A stretch of 6,603 nt of DNA, taken from Acidobacteriota bacterium (lineage in GTDB: Bacteria > Acidobacteriota > Terriglobia > Versatilivoradales > Versatilivoraceae). Positions 1 through 6,603 of this stretch are shown piece by piece. The notes beneath the pieces were generated by a model that saw only the letters and a list, made by a program, of their open reading frames with translations, was not told the origin of the DNA and made no database searches. The position numbers were made by a program, and so were the translations under genes. Positions within the stretch are counted from its first letter, which is position 1, and each line of letters starts with the position of its first letter. The DNA lies in NCBI GenBank assembly GCA_026706225.1, contig JAPOZE010000137.1, forward strand, positions 930-7,532, read 5' to 3'.

Positions 1-1
1 C

Positions 2-1021
2 GCCATCATCCGTTCCAACTACCTGACGGCCGAGGGCGTCCGCTTCTACGACGAGAGCCTGCGCCTGTTCCGGGACCTGTCGGCCGACCTGGATCTGAAC
101 CTGTTCTATTCCCGGCGGGGGCATTTCACTCTGGCCCACAGCGACGCCACCCTGCGGACCATGCGCTGGCGGGCCGAGGTCAACAAGCACCTGGGAGTCG
201 ACAGCGAACTGGTGGGGCCGGAGGTGATCCGCCGCGAATGTCCCCAACTGGACCTGAGCTGCGGAGGGCATACCCCGGTGCTGGGAGCCCTCTACCACCC
301 TCCCGGAGCCATCGCCCGCCACGATGCGGTGGCCTGGGGGTACGGCCGCGGCGCCAGCCAGAGAGGCGTCGAGATCCATCAGCAGACCGAGGTCACCGGG
401 ATCCGTGTCCAGGGCGGGAGGGTGGCCGGGGTGGAAACCAGCCGGGGATTCGTCGAAACCGGCAAGGTCCTCTCGGCAGTGGCCGGGTACACGCCGGCGG
501 TAATGGAGATGGTGGGGGTTCGCACGCCCCTGGAGGTGCACCCGCTGCAGGCCTGCGTGAGCGAGCCCCTCAAGCCCTGGCTGGACACCATCATCGTCTC
601 GGCCAACCTGCATCTCTACGTCAGCCAGTCGTCCCGAGGAGAGCTGGTCATGGGGGCCGCGCTGGACCCCTACGAGCTGCACTCCACCCGCTCCACACTG
701 GACTTCGTGGAGGGACTGGCGGGACACCTGCTGGAGCTGTTTCCCTTCCTGGGCGAGGTGCGGGTGCTGCGCCAGTGGGCCGGCCTGGCCGACATGACGC
801 CCGACTTCTCCCCCATCATGGGGAAGACGCCCGTGGAAGGGCTCTACCTGGACGCCGGCTGGGGCACCTGGGGATTCAAGGCCACCCCGGTGTGCGGCAA
901 AACCATGGCCCACACCCTGGCCACCGACCGGCCCCACCCCTTGATCGAGCCCTTCCGCCTCTCCCGTTTCGAAGAGTTCGACCTGGTGGGTGAAAAGGGG
1001 GCGGCCTCGGTGGGTCACTGA
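2..1021 (+). CDS. soxB/mgdA: Sarcosine oxidase beta-type subunit / N-methylglutamate dehydrogenase subunit A, 5'-truncated by window edge
   Basis: This is the flavoprotein subunit that oxidises a secondary N-methyl amino acid (sarcosine or N-methylglutamate) in the cytoplasmic four-subunit oxidase. The frame is open from base 2 to the TGA at 1019-1021, giving 339 visible residues; the family is about 405-415, so roughly the first 65 residues, including the FAD GxGxxG motif, lie off the left edge. The ATG at 161 is internal: clear SoxB sequence (IIRSNYL, then RRGHFTLAHS) precedes it. The motif IARHDAVAWG carries the histidine (codon 320-322) that aligns with the covalent-FMN histidine of tetrameric sarcosine oxidases. 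The Arg at codon 11-13 and the Lys of GWGTWGFKATP (codon 878-880) align with the substrate-carboxylate ligands Arg52 and Lys348 of monomeric sarcosine oxidase. The C-terminus (RPHPLIEPF, EKGAASVGH) is canonical and intact. The carboxylate ligands do not discriminate between substrates; choosing N-methylglutamate rests on the neighbours. Confidence 0.93.
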   Translation, partial: AIIRSNYLTAEGVRFYDESLRLFRDLSADLDLNLFYSRRGHFTLAHSDATLRTMRWRAEVNKHLGVDSELVGPEVIRRECPQLDLSCGGHTPVLGALYHPPGAIARHDAVAWGYGRGASQRGVEIHQQTEVTGIRVQGGRVAGVETSRGFVETGKVLSAVAGYTPAVMEMVGVRTPLEVHPLQACVSEPLKPWLDTIIVSANLHLYVSQSSRGELVMGAALDPYELHSTRSTLDFVEGLAGHLLELFPFLGEVRVLRQWAGLADMTPDFSPIMGKTPVEGLYLDAGWGTWGFKATPVCGKTMAHTLATDRPHPLIEPFRLSRFEEFDLVGEKGAASVGH

Positions 1022-1029
1022 ACCGCCCC

Positions 1030-1045
1030 GGAGGACTGGAGGATT
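1030..1045 (+). promoter_or_regulatory. Tandem Shine-Dalgarno before the delta-subunit gene
   Basis: Two adjacent 8-base copies, GGAGGACT and GGAGGATT, differ at one base and both contain a strong Shine-Dalgarno core. The second core (1038-1043) ends 9 bases before the ATG at 1053, which is good spacing and decides that start over the in-frame ATG at 990 inside soxB. The first core ends 17 bases before the ATG, too far for ordinary initiation. Confidence 0.6.
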
Positions 1046-1052
1046 GCGGCAG

Positions 1053-1319
1053 ATGAAGCTGATGCATTGCCCCGTCAACGGCTGGCGGCCCATTCAGGAA
1101 TTTTCCTACGGCGGCACCGTCCGGCCCATGCCCCAGCCCGACGAATGTTCCGACCGGCAGTGGGCCGACTACGTGTTTCACCGCTCGGGAGCGGCCGCCG
1201 TCAAGAAGGAGTGGTGGTGCCACCTGGCCAGCGGCGTCTGGTTCATCGCCGAACGGAACACCTCCACCGACGAGATCCTGCGGACCTATCTGTATGGGGA
1301 AGACGACCGCCATGAGTGA
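1053..1319 (+). CDS. soxD/mgdB: Sarcosine oxidase delta-type subunit / N-methylglutamate dehydrogenase subunit B, zinc-site variant
   Basis: This is the small delta subunit (88 aa, within the usual 80-110) of the heterotetrameric oxidase. In the known structure the delta subunit is a zinc protein that packs against the other subunits. Family signatures are HCPVNGWRPIQEF with YGG at residues 5-21, the WADYVF block at 37-42, and WFIAERNT then DEILRTY at 63-79. Of the four zinc ligands of the characterised enzyme (Cys6, Cys9, His59, Cys63), only Cys6 is kept: position 9 is Asn, and in the WWCHLASG segment (54-61) the His and the last Cys align with Cys56 and Ser60. I recall related delta subunits with a CPLNG-type start, so this is probably a subfamily trait and not decay. 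The start at 1053 has a strong ribosome site; the longer reading from 990 would add 21 unconserved residues overlapping soxB. The stop codon lies inside the start of soxA (8-base overlap), which suggests translational coupling. Confidence 0.88.
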   Translation: MKLMHCPVNGWRPIQEFSYGGTVRPMPQPDECSDRQWADYVFHRSGAAAVKKEWWCHLASGVWFIAERNTSTDEILRTYLYGEDDRHE

Positions 1320-4230
1320 ACGCCTCGGCCCCCAGCCCGGCGAACGGATCGATCGGGAGCAGCCGGTCGACTTCACCTTCGAAGGCCGCCGCTGCCGGGG
1401 CTACCGGGGGGACACCCTCAGCACGGCCCTGTGGGCCTCCGGCGTGCGGGTGCTGGGACGCAGCTTCAAGTACCATCGGCCCCGCGGCATCTTCAGCTTG
1501 AGCGGTCTGGACTGCAACGCCCTGGCCGAAAACCGGGACGCGACCAACCTGAGGATGGACACCACCCTCATCCAGCCGGGGATGGAGGCCAGGGCGGTCA
1601 ATACCTGGGGAGGCGTCGGATCGGACCTCTACCGCTTCACCGAGCTCTTTTCACCCTTCCTTCCGGTCGGCTTTTACTACAAGGCCTTCCACCGCCCGCG
1701 CAGCCTGTTTCCCTTCTTCGAGCGCCGCATGCGCCGGATCGCCGGGCTGGGCAACATTCATCCCGATCAGCCTTTGCAGGCGACCCCCAAGCGCTACGAT
1801 TTCTGCGATCTGCTGGTGGTGGGTTCCGGCCCCGCCGGCCTGTCGGCGGCCATCGCCGCTGCCGAACTGGGGTTGCAGGTCCTGCTGGTGGAGGAGGATC
1901 GCCTGCCCGGCGGGACCCTGGGCTTCCAGTTGCCGGGCGAGCCGGAAGCCGGAGGCCTGTTGTCGGAACTCCTGGGCAAGGCCGCCGCCCTGCCCAACCT
2001 GGAAACGCGTACCGGAACCACCGCGGCCGGTTGCTACGCCGACCGCTGGGTGGCGCTGATCGACTCCCGGAGACTCACCAAGCTGCGGACCCGCAGCCTG
2101 GTGGTGGCGACCGGTTGCTACGACCAGCCCGCCGTGTTTCGCAACAACGACCTCCCCGGGGTCATGCTGGCCTCGGCGGCGCAGCGCCTGATCCACCAGT
2201 ATGCGGTGAAGCCCTTCCGCCAGGCGGTGGTGCTGGCGGCCAATACCGACGGATACCGGGCGGCGGTCGACCTGCACCGGGCGGGGGTGGAGGTGGCGCT
2301 GGTCTCCGACCTGCGGCCTCAAGGGGAGGCGTCGGACTGGCGAGAGGAGGTGGCTGGCCTTCGGATTCCCATACGGACCGGCACCGTCGTCCATGAAGCT
2401 CTGTCGGCGAATGGCAAGCGAGCCATCCGCGGGGCCCTGCTCTGCCCTCTGGACGAGGACGGAAATCCTCTGCCCGAAAGGTCCGAGCCCATTGCCTGCG
2501 ACGGCATCGCCATGAGCGTGGGGTGGGCCCCCGCCGACGGCATCCTCCGCCAGGCGGGAGCCCGCCTGGCCTACGATGAATCCCTGGAACAGTACGTCCC
2601 GGACCAACTGCCGGCGGGAGTGTTTGCCGCCGGACGTGTCAACGGGATCTATGCCCCGGGAGACCGGCTCGAGGACGGCCGCCGCGCCGGCCGCCAGGCG
2701 GCGGCCTATCTTGGGAAGGCCGGTTTCGAGGCTCCGGCGAAGCCCCCACGCCGGGGCCCGGCCTTCAGCCACCCCTACCCGGTGGTCCCCCACCCGCGGG
2801 GCAAGAATTTCGTGGACCTGGACGAGGACATTCAACTGGATGACATCCGGCACAGCCTGCAGGAGGGGTTCGACAGCGCCGAGCTGCTGAAACGCTACTC
2901 CACCCTGGGGATGGGACCCAGCCAGGGCAAGCATTCCAACCTCAACGGCAGTCGCATCCTGGCCCGGCTCAAGGGGAATTCGCTGGCGGCGACCGGGCTG
3001 ACCACGGCCCGGCCCTTCACCAGTCCGGTGCCCTTGAGCCACCTGGCCGGGCGCATCTTCAGCCCCCAGCGCCGAACTCCCATCCACGCCCGCCACCGCC
3101 AACTGGGCGCTTGTTTCATGGTTGCTGGAAGCTGGCTGCGGCCGGAATACTACCTGGTCCCCGGCGCCGACCGGAGGGCAACCATCCAGGCGGAAGCCCA
3201 GGCCGTGCGCTCTCGCGTCGGCGTCGTCGACGTGGGCACCCTGGGCAAGCTGGAAATCTGCGGTCCGGACGCCGTGGCCTTCATTGAAAGGATGTACACG
3301 GGCCGGTTTGCCAAGTTGAAGGAGGGGAGAAGCCGCTACCTCCTGATGTGCGACGAGAGCGGCATGATGGTGGATGACGGGGTGGCGGCCCGACTGGCTC
3401 CCGACCGTTTCTACGTGACCACCACCAGCGGGGCCTCCGACGCGGTGGCCCGGGAGATGACCCGCTGGGCCCTGATCTGGTCGCTCCAGGTCATCGTTAT
3501 CAACCTGACGGGCGCCTACGGGGCCATGAACCTGGCCGGGCCCCGATCCCTCGAGGTGCTGCAGCCGTTGACCGACATCGACCTGGCTCCGGAGGCCTTC
3601 CCCTACCTGGGAGTGCGCGAGGGCCGGGTGGCCGGGGCGCCGGCCCGTGTCCTGCGAGTCGGATTCGTGGGCGAGTGGGGCTACGAGATCCACGTGCCCG
3701 CCGACGCCGCCGTGGGGGTCTGGGACCGTATCCTGGAGGCCGGACGGGGTGCCGGCATACGCCCCTTCGGCGTAGAGGCCCAACGCCTGCTGCGGCTGGA
3801 GAAGGGGCACCTGATCATGGGCCAGGACTCGGACGGACTCTCCTATCCGGCCGAGGCGGGGATGGACTGGGCGGTCAAGGCCGACAAGCCCTTCTTTCTG
3901 GGCCAGCGCAGCCTCTCCATTCTGAAGACCAGGCCCCTCAAACGCCGTCTGGTGGGATTCGCTTTCCCCGAGAGCTATGGCGGGCCCGTGCCCCGGGAAT
4001 GCGAGCTGGTGATCCATGAGGGAGAGATTGCCGGCCGGGTGACCAGCGCGGCTTTCAGCCCCACCCTGAAGCAGGTCATCGGCATGGCCTACGTTCACCC
4101 GGAACTGTCGGCACCCGGCACGGCCGTCCCCATCCGGACCGGCGGTCGCCGGATGGTCACGGCCCGGGTCGTGGAGCTGCCCTTTTACGATCCCGGGAAC
4201 CTGCGGCAGAAGCAAGCGCCTGTGTCATGA
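1312..4230 (+). CDS. soxA/mgdC: Sarcosine oxidase alpha-type subunit / N-methylglutamate dehydrogenase subunit C
   Basis: This is the large subunit (972 aa, typical for the family at about 950-1010). It carries the non-catalytic dinucleotide-binding part of the oxidase and the folate-binding domain where formaldehyde from the demethylated substrate is captured as methylene-tetrahydrofolate. Domains: residues about 15-105 form a ferredoxin-like fold without a cluster Cys motif (only Cys28 and Cys68), normal for SoxA; about 160-475 form a two-part pyridine-nucleotide-disulphide-oxidoreductase fold with GSGPAG at 171-176 and an ATGCYDQP segment at 267-274; TLGMGPSQGKHSN at 531-543 is the family linker; about 590-965 form a GcvT/aminomethyltransferase domain with GEWGYEIHVP at 787-796 and RLEKGHLIMGQDSDG at 828-842. 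The start at 1312 (ATGAGTGA overlap with the soxD stop, GGGGAAG 9 bases upstream) is preferred to the in-frame ATG at 1294, which would only add six residues. The TGA overlaps the soxG ATG. Confidence 0.95.
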   Translation: MSERLGPQPGERIDREQPVDFTFEGRRCRGYRGDTLSTALWASGVRVLGRSFKYHRPRGIFSLSGLDCNALAENRDATNLRMDTTLIQPGMEARAVNTWGGVGSDLYRFTELFSPFLPVGFYYKAFHRPRSLFPFFERRMRRIAGLGNIHPDQPLQATPKRYDFCDLLVVGSGPAGLSAAIAAAELGLQVLLVEEDRLPGGTLGFQLPGEPEAGGLLSELLGKAAALPNLETRTGTTAAGCYADRWVALIDSRRLTKLRTRSLVVATGCYDQPAVFRNNDLPGVMLASAAQRLIHQYAVKPFRQAVVLAANTDGYRAAVDLHRAGVEVALVSDLRPQGEASDWREEVAGLRIPIRTGTVVHEALSANGKRAIRGALLCPLDEDGNPLPERSEPIACDGIAMSVGWAPADGILRQAGARLAYDESLEQYVPDQLPAGVFAAGRVNGIYAPGDRLEDGRRAGRQAAAYLGKAGFEAPAKPPRRGPAFSHPYPVVPHPRGKNFVDLDEDIQLDDIRHSLQEGFDSAELLKRYSTLGMGPSQGKHSNLNGSRILARLKGNSLAATGLTTARPFTSPVPLSHLAGRIFSPQRRTPIHARHRQLGACFMVAGSWLRPEYYLVPGADRRATIQAEAQAVRSRVGVVDVGTLGKLEICGPDAVAFIERMYTGRFAKLKEGRSRYLLMCDESGMMVDDGVAARLAPDRFYVTTTSGASDAVAREMTRWALIWSLQVIVINLTGAYGAMNLAGPRSLEVLQPLTDIDLAPEAFPYLGVREGRVAGAPARVLRVGFVGEWGYEIHVPADAAVGVWDRILEAGRGAGIRPFGVEAQRLLRLEKGHLIMGQDSDGLSYPAEAGMDWAVKADKPFFLGQRSLSILKTRPLKRRLVGFAFPESYGGPVPRECELVIHEGEIAGRVTSAAFSPTLKQVIGMAYVHPELSAPGTAVPIRTGGRRMVTARVVELPFYDPGNLRQKQAPVS

Positions 4231-4925
4231 AACCTGCAACCTCGAGACTCGTGAGGCGAAGCCCGGTCCACGACCTGCTGGAGCCCATGCACCCCTTCTG
4301 GACCGAGATTCAAGGCATGGCCGCGGTCCTCCGATTCTCCGATTCGGAGCAGGAAGACCGGCTCAAGGAGCGCCTTGCCCTGGCCGACCTGAGCTGCCTG
4401 CCCCGGCTGGGTCTGAAGGGAGCCGGCGTCCTGGCCTGGCTCCGGGAGAACGGCCTGCGGACGGCCGAGGCCCTCTATGCGGTCACACCCATTGAAGGCC
4501 ATGGGATACTGGTTCGCATCGACCGGGAGGAAGTGATTCTGGAAGACGGGCTTCAGGGGCAGGCGGTCTCCCGCATCCGGGACCGGCTCTCGTCCAATCC
4601 CCCCGGGATCTACCGGGTGGAGCGCCAGGAGGCCTCGTTTCTGCTGATCGGGTCCCGCACCAAGGAGGTTCTCAGCCAGACCTGCGGCCACGATTTTCGG
4701 GAATCGGAGGGGCAGGTGGCCCTGAGCCGGGTGGCCGGAGTCTCCTGCCGACTGCTGCAGGTGGAGGTGTCCGGCATCGCCGGGTTTCGGATTTGGCTGG
4801 ACCCGAGCTATAGTGTGTACCTTTGGAAAACGCTGCTGGGCATCGTCCGGGAAGACGGCGGCGATGCGGTGGGGCTGGGTTGCCTCTATCCCGGCCTTGT
4901 CCAGGCAAGCTCACTGAAAGGATAG
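4227..4925 (+). CDS. soxG/mgdD: Sarcosine oxidase gamma-type subunit / N-methylglutamate dehydrogenase subunit D
   Basis: This 232-aa protein is the gamma subunit of the oxidase. It is GcvT-related and helps build the shared cavity linking the flavin and folate sites. Sequence support is modest but consistent: [11 protein letters not shown] near the N-terminus (residues 10-20), [14 protein letters not shown] at about 52-65, the [12 protein letters not shown] block (about residue 130), CGHDF, and a C-terminal [15 protein letters not shown] segment, all in the order seen in SoxG/MgdD proteins. It is slightly longer than many SoxG proteins (about 180-210), with the extra length mainly at the N-terminus. 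The start is fixed by a 4-base ATGA overlap with the soxA stop; no strong Shine-Dalgarno is visible, so translation is probably coupled to soxA. It ends 5 bases before gmaS. The gamma family is poorly conserved, so the call leans on position as well as sequence. Confidence 0.85.
   Translation: MKPATSRLVRRSPVHDLLEPMHPFWTEIQGMAAVLRFSDSEQEDRLKERLALADLSCLPRLGLKGAGVLAWLRENGLRTAEALYAVTPIEGHGILVRIDREEVILEDGLQGQAVSRIRDRLSSNPPGIYRVERQEASFLLIGSRTKEVLSQTCGHDFRESEGQVALSRVAGVSCRLLQVEVSGIAGFRIWLDPSYSVYLWKTLLGIVREDGGDAVGLGCLYPGLVQASSLKG
4917..4922 (+). promoter_or_regulatory. Ribosome binding site for the GS-family ligase
   Basis: AAAGGA sits 8 bases before the ATG at 4931 and overlaps the last codons of soxG. 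It supports 4931 as the start instead of the in-frame ATG at 4823, which lies inside soxG and would add 36 residues unlike anything in the family. Confidence 0.65.
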
Positions 4926-4930
4926 TGTCC

Positions 4931-6265
4931 ATGAACCTCGACCAAGCCCAGACCTTCTTGAAGGAAAACGATGTCAAGTTCGTGCTGGCCCAGTTTGTCG
5001 ACGTCCACGGGGTGGCCAAGACCAAGGCGGTTCCGGTCAGCCACTTCGAGGATATCCTGACAGACGGCGCCGGATTTGCCGGGTTCGCCGTGTGGGGCCT
5101 GGGCCAGGAGCCCCACGATCCCGACTTCATGGCCGTGGGGGATCTGGACACCCTGTCCCTGGTACCCTGGCAGCCGGGCTTTGCCAGGATCGTCTGCACC
5201 GGCCGGGTGAACGGAGAGCCCTACCCCTTCGACACCCGCTACATTCTCCAGCAGCAGGTGAAGCGGCTGGAAGACAGGGGCTGGACCTTGAACACCGGCC
5301 TGGAACCCGAGTTCATGCTGCTGAGCCGAAATCCGGACGGTTCCATTCGGCCCGCCGACGACACCGACACCCTGGAGAAGCCCTGCTACGACTACAAGGG
5401 GCTCTCCCGCAGCCGGGCCTTCCTGGAAAAGCTGGTGGGCTCGCTGCAATCGATCGGATTCGACGTCTACCAGATCGACCATGAGGACGCCAACGGCCAG
5501 TTCGAGATCAACTTCACCTTCTCATCGGCCCTGACCTCGGCCGACCGCTACGTGCTGTTCCGCATGGCCGCCGGCGAGATCGCCCGTGAATTCGGGGTGA
5601 TCTGCTCCTTCATGCCCAAGCCCATGTCCAACCGCACCGGGACCGGCAGCCACATCCACATGTCGATCTGGGACGCCCAGGGCAACGATCTCTTCCGGGA
5701 CGATTCCGACAAGAACCGGCTGGGGCTGTCGGAAATGGCCTACCACTTCCTGGGCGGCCTGCTGGCCCACGGTCCGGCCCTGACCGCCCTGGTGGCCCCC
5801 TCGGTCAACTCCTACAAGCGGCTGGTGGTGGGCCGCTCGCTGTCCGGAGCCACCTGGGCGCCGGCCTACATCTCCTACGGGGACAACAACCGGACCTCGA
5901 TGGTTCGGGTCCCCTACGGGCGCCTGGAATTGCGGCTGTGCGACTCGAGCTGCAACCCCTACCTGGCCACGGCGGCGGTGATCGTGGCCGGCCTGGACGG
6001 CATCGAGCGCAAGCTCGATCCCGGACCGCCCCACAACATCAACCACTACCGCTACACCCCGGAGGCGCTGCGGGACATGGGCATCGGCGTGCTTCCCCAA
6101 TCGCTGAAGGAAGCCCTGGACGCCCTCAAGGCCGATCCCCTCTTTGCCGAACAACTGGGAGAGGCCTTCCTGCAGGAGTTCGCGGACCTGAAGGAGATGG
6201 AGTGGATCGAGTACCAGCGCCACGTCTCCGATTGGGAAGTCCAGCGCTACCTGGAGTTCTACTAG
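4931..6265 (+). CDS. gmaS: Gamma-glutamylmethylamide synthetase (glutamine synthetase family, GlnT/type III-annotated)
   Basis: This ATP-dependent ligase joins an amine to the gamma-carboxylate of glutamate; in this context the substrate is most likely methylamine, giving gamma-glutamylmethylamide. It is 444 aa, the usual length for GmaS/GlnT. The N-terminal beta-grasp domain (about 14-100) has [14 protein letters not shown] and GFAGFAVWG. The catalytic domain has LEPEF (metal ligands about E125/E127), [12 protein letters not shown] (E185, E192), GTGSHIHMS (H241/H243), NSYKRLV (R297), [10 protein letters not shown] and RLELRL (E333, R335). The loop after NSYKRLV reads SLSGATWAP where classical bacterial GSI has GYEAP, so the ammonium-pocket flap glutamate (GSI E327) is absent, as I recall for GmaS/GlnT relatives. 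No GSI adenylylation-tyrosine motif is recognisable. Tight linkage to Sox/Mgd subunits upstream and an MgsA-like gene downstream supports GmaS over assimilatory glutamine synthetase. GlnT with weak glutamine-forming activity is the main alternative. Confidence 0.85.
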   Translation: MNLDQAQTFLKENDVKFVLAQFVDVHGVAKTKAVPVSHFEDILTDGAGFAGFAVWGLGQEPHDPDFMAVGDLDTLSLVPWQPGFARIVCTGRVNGEPYPFDTRYILQQQVKRLEDRGWTLNTGLEPEFMLLSRNPDGSIRPADDTDTLEKPCYDYKGLSRSRAFLEKLVGSLQSIGFDVYQIDHEDANGQFEINFTFSSALTSADRYVLFRMAAGEIAREFGVICSFMPKPMSNRTGTGSHIHMSIWDAQGNDLFRDDSDKNRLGLSEMAYHFLGGLLAHGPALTALVAPSVNSYKRLVVGRSLSGATWAPAYISYGDNNRTSMVRVPYGRLELRLCDSSCNPYLATAAVIVAGLDGIERKLDPGPPHNINHYRYTPEALRDMGIGVLPQSLKEALDALKADPLFAEQLGEAFLQEFADLKEMEWIEYQRHVSDWEVQRYLEFY

Positions 6266-6320
6266 CGTGGAAGCCGGCGGGGAGCGTCACTTACCTGAAG
6301 CAAGAGAAAAAGAGTTATCC

Positions 6321-6380
6321 ACGAAGACACACGAAGGACGACGAAGTGCCACTAAGGGGTCGGAGAAGGCTCGAGAAGGA
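6321..6380 (+). repeat. 10-bp-period ACGAAG tandem repeat in the gmaS-mgsA gap
   Basis: ACGAAG recurs exactly every 10 bases at 6321, 6331 and 6341, with a one-mismatch copy ACTAAG at 6351. Two further GAGAAGG blocks at 6363 and 6373 are also 10 bases apart, shifted by about 2 bases. The flanking stretch from about 6297 is purine-rich (AAGAGAAAAAGAG). It occupies the 150-base gap (6266-6415), in which I see no stem-loop terminator, no convincing sigma-70 promoter and no further gene. The ACGAAG phrase resembles short intergenic repeats I recall from many environmental bacteria; that is memory, not a search. Confidence 0.65.
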
Positions 6381-6415
6381 TCTGCCCAGGGTCGTAACGG
6401 GAGAAAGGGTTCCGC

Positions 6416-6603
6416 ATGTGCGGCATTATCGGCTTGCTGATCAAGCCTGAGTCCAAGCGGTCGCAGTTGGGGGAATGGGTCACCCCCATGATGGACTGCA
6501 TGGGAGATCGCGGGCCCGATTCTGCCGGCTTGGCGGTCTTCTCCCCGATCGGGGACGGCCCCTTGCGGCGATTCAGCCTGTACTGCGGCCAGCCGGGGTT
6601 CGA
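6416..6603 (+). CDS. mgsA/glxB: Class II glutamine amidotransferase-like protein, N-methylglutamate synthase subunit A (GlxB-like), 3'-truncated by window edge
   Basis: The first 62 codons are visible before the right edge. It begins MCGIIGLLIKP, so removal of Met1 would expose Cys2 as the N-terminal nucleophile of an Ntn-hydrolase (class II amidotransferase) domain. DRGPDSAG at 31-38 is the second conserved motif of this domain. The spacing and the intervening WVTPMMDCMG segment resemble GlxB/MgsA proteins (about 300 aa) more than PurF, GlmS or the large glutamate synthase subunit. In N-methylglutamate synthase this subunit would release the amine from gamma-glutamylmethylamide for transfer to 2-oxoglutarate by the GltB-like subunit. 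AAAGGG at 6404-6409 lies 6 bases upstream of the ATG as a plausible ribosome site. The amidotransferase family is certain from the N-terminus; the MgsA assignment is an inference from context and general similarity. Confidence 0.82.
   Translation, partial: MCGIIGLLIKPESKRSQLGEWVTPMMDCMGDRGPDSAGLAVFSPIGDGPLRRFSLYCGQPGF

Noticed and set aside
161..1021. A complete 286-residue protein starting at ATG 161.
   Set aside because: Conserved SoxB sequence continues upstream in the same frame to the left edge, so the ATG is an internal Met and the gene is cut by the window.
1363..1626. Possible [2Fe-2S] cluster in the ferredoxin-like N-terminal domain of the alpha subunit.
   Set aside because: Only Cys28 and Cys68 are present and no CxxxxCxxC-type motif exists. 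The cluster-less version of this domain is normal in SoxA, so it is not a lesion.
1651..4215. An 854-codon open frame on the minus strand, antisense to soxA.
   Set aside because: Its protein is low-complexity, rich in Gly/Pro/Arg/His with no recognisable domain, and it mirrors soxA codons. Long antisense frames are expected opposite GC-rich genes, and soxA on the + strand is strongly recognisable.
5522..6223. A 233-codon open frame on the minus strand, antisense to gmaS.
   Set aside because: It is a shadow of the GC-rich gmaS codons, with no motif and no ribosome site to support it.
6315..6323. TTATCCACG, an 8-of-9 match to the DnaA box consensus.
   Set aside because: It is single and runs directly into the ACGAAG repeat; there is no cluster of boxes and no origin-type genes nearby.
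6266..6415. Rho-independent terminator or small RNA after gmaS.
   Set aside because: No GC-rich stem followed by a T-run can be found, and the purine-rich repeat offers little self-pairing.
5938..6450. A + strand open frame running from inside gmaS across the gap into the mgsA start.
   Set aside because: The part inside gmaS is an out-of-frame reading and the remainder translates the repeat. It overlaps two real genes and has no family signature.

Overview
The window is a compact, GC-rich (roughly two-thirds G+C by eye), one-strand gene cluster from a bacterium. It reads as most of an N-methylglutamate (NMG) pathway operon for using monomethylamine. The host lineage cannot be fixed from this sequence. 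High GC, Shine-Dalgarno-led starts and overlapping genes fit a GC-rich Gram-negative bacterium, and the ACGAAG-type intergenic repeat is a style I associate with environmental genomes, but neither assigns a phylum.

Layout, all on the + strand: (1) 2-1021, the 3' part of a heterotetrameric sarcosine-oxidase beta-type subunit (SoxB/MgdA), cut by the left edge; (2) 1053-1319, a small delta subunit (SoxD/MgdB) that has lost most of the usual zinc ligands; (3) 1312-4230, the large alpha subunit (SoxA/MgdC), with a dinucleotide-binding domain and a folate-binding GcvT-like domain; (4) 4227-4925, the gamma subunit (SoxG/MgdD); (5) 4931-6265, a glutamine-synthetase-family ligase of the GlnT/GmaS (type III-annotated) group; (6) a 150-base gap with a 10-bp-phased ACGAAG repeat; (7) 6416 to the right edge, the N-terminus of a class II glutamine amidotransferase-like protein (GlxB/MgsA). 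Genes 1-5 are tightly packed (gaps of 31 and 5 bases, overlaps of 8 and 4 bases), so they are very probably co-transcribed and partly translationally coupled. The gap before gene 7 is the only loose junction.

How the genes would work together: GmaS joins methylamine to glutamate using ATP, giving gamma-glutamylmethylamide. MgsABC (only the start of MgsA is visible) moves the methylamine group to 2-oxoglutarate, giving N-methylglutamate. The four-subunit flavoenzyme MgdABCD oxidises N-methylglutamate back to glutamate and delivers the C1 unit to tetrahydrofolate. The four Sox-like subunits alone could equally be a sarcosine oxidase. It is the adjacent GmaS-type ligase and MgsA-type amidotransferase that favour N-methylglutamate dehydrogenase. 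mgsB and mgsC (glxC- and glxD-like) are predicted just beyond the right edge.
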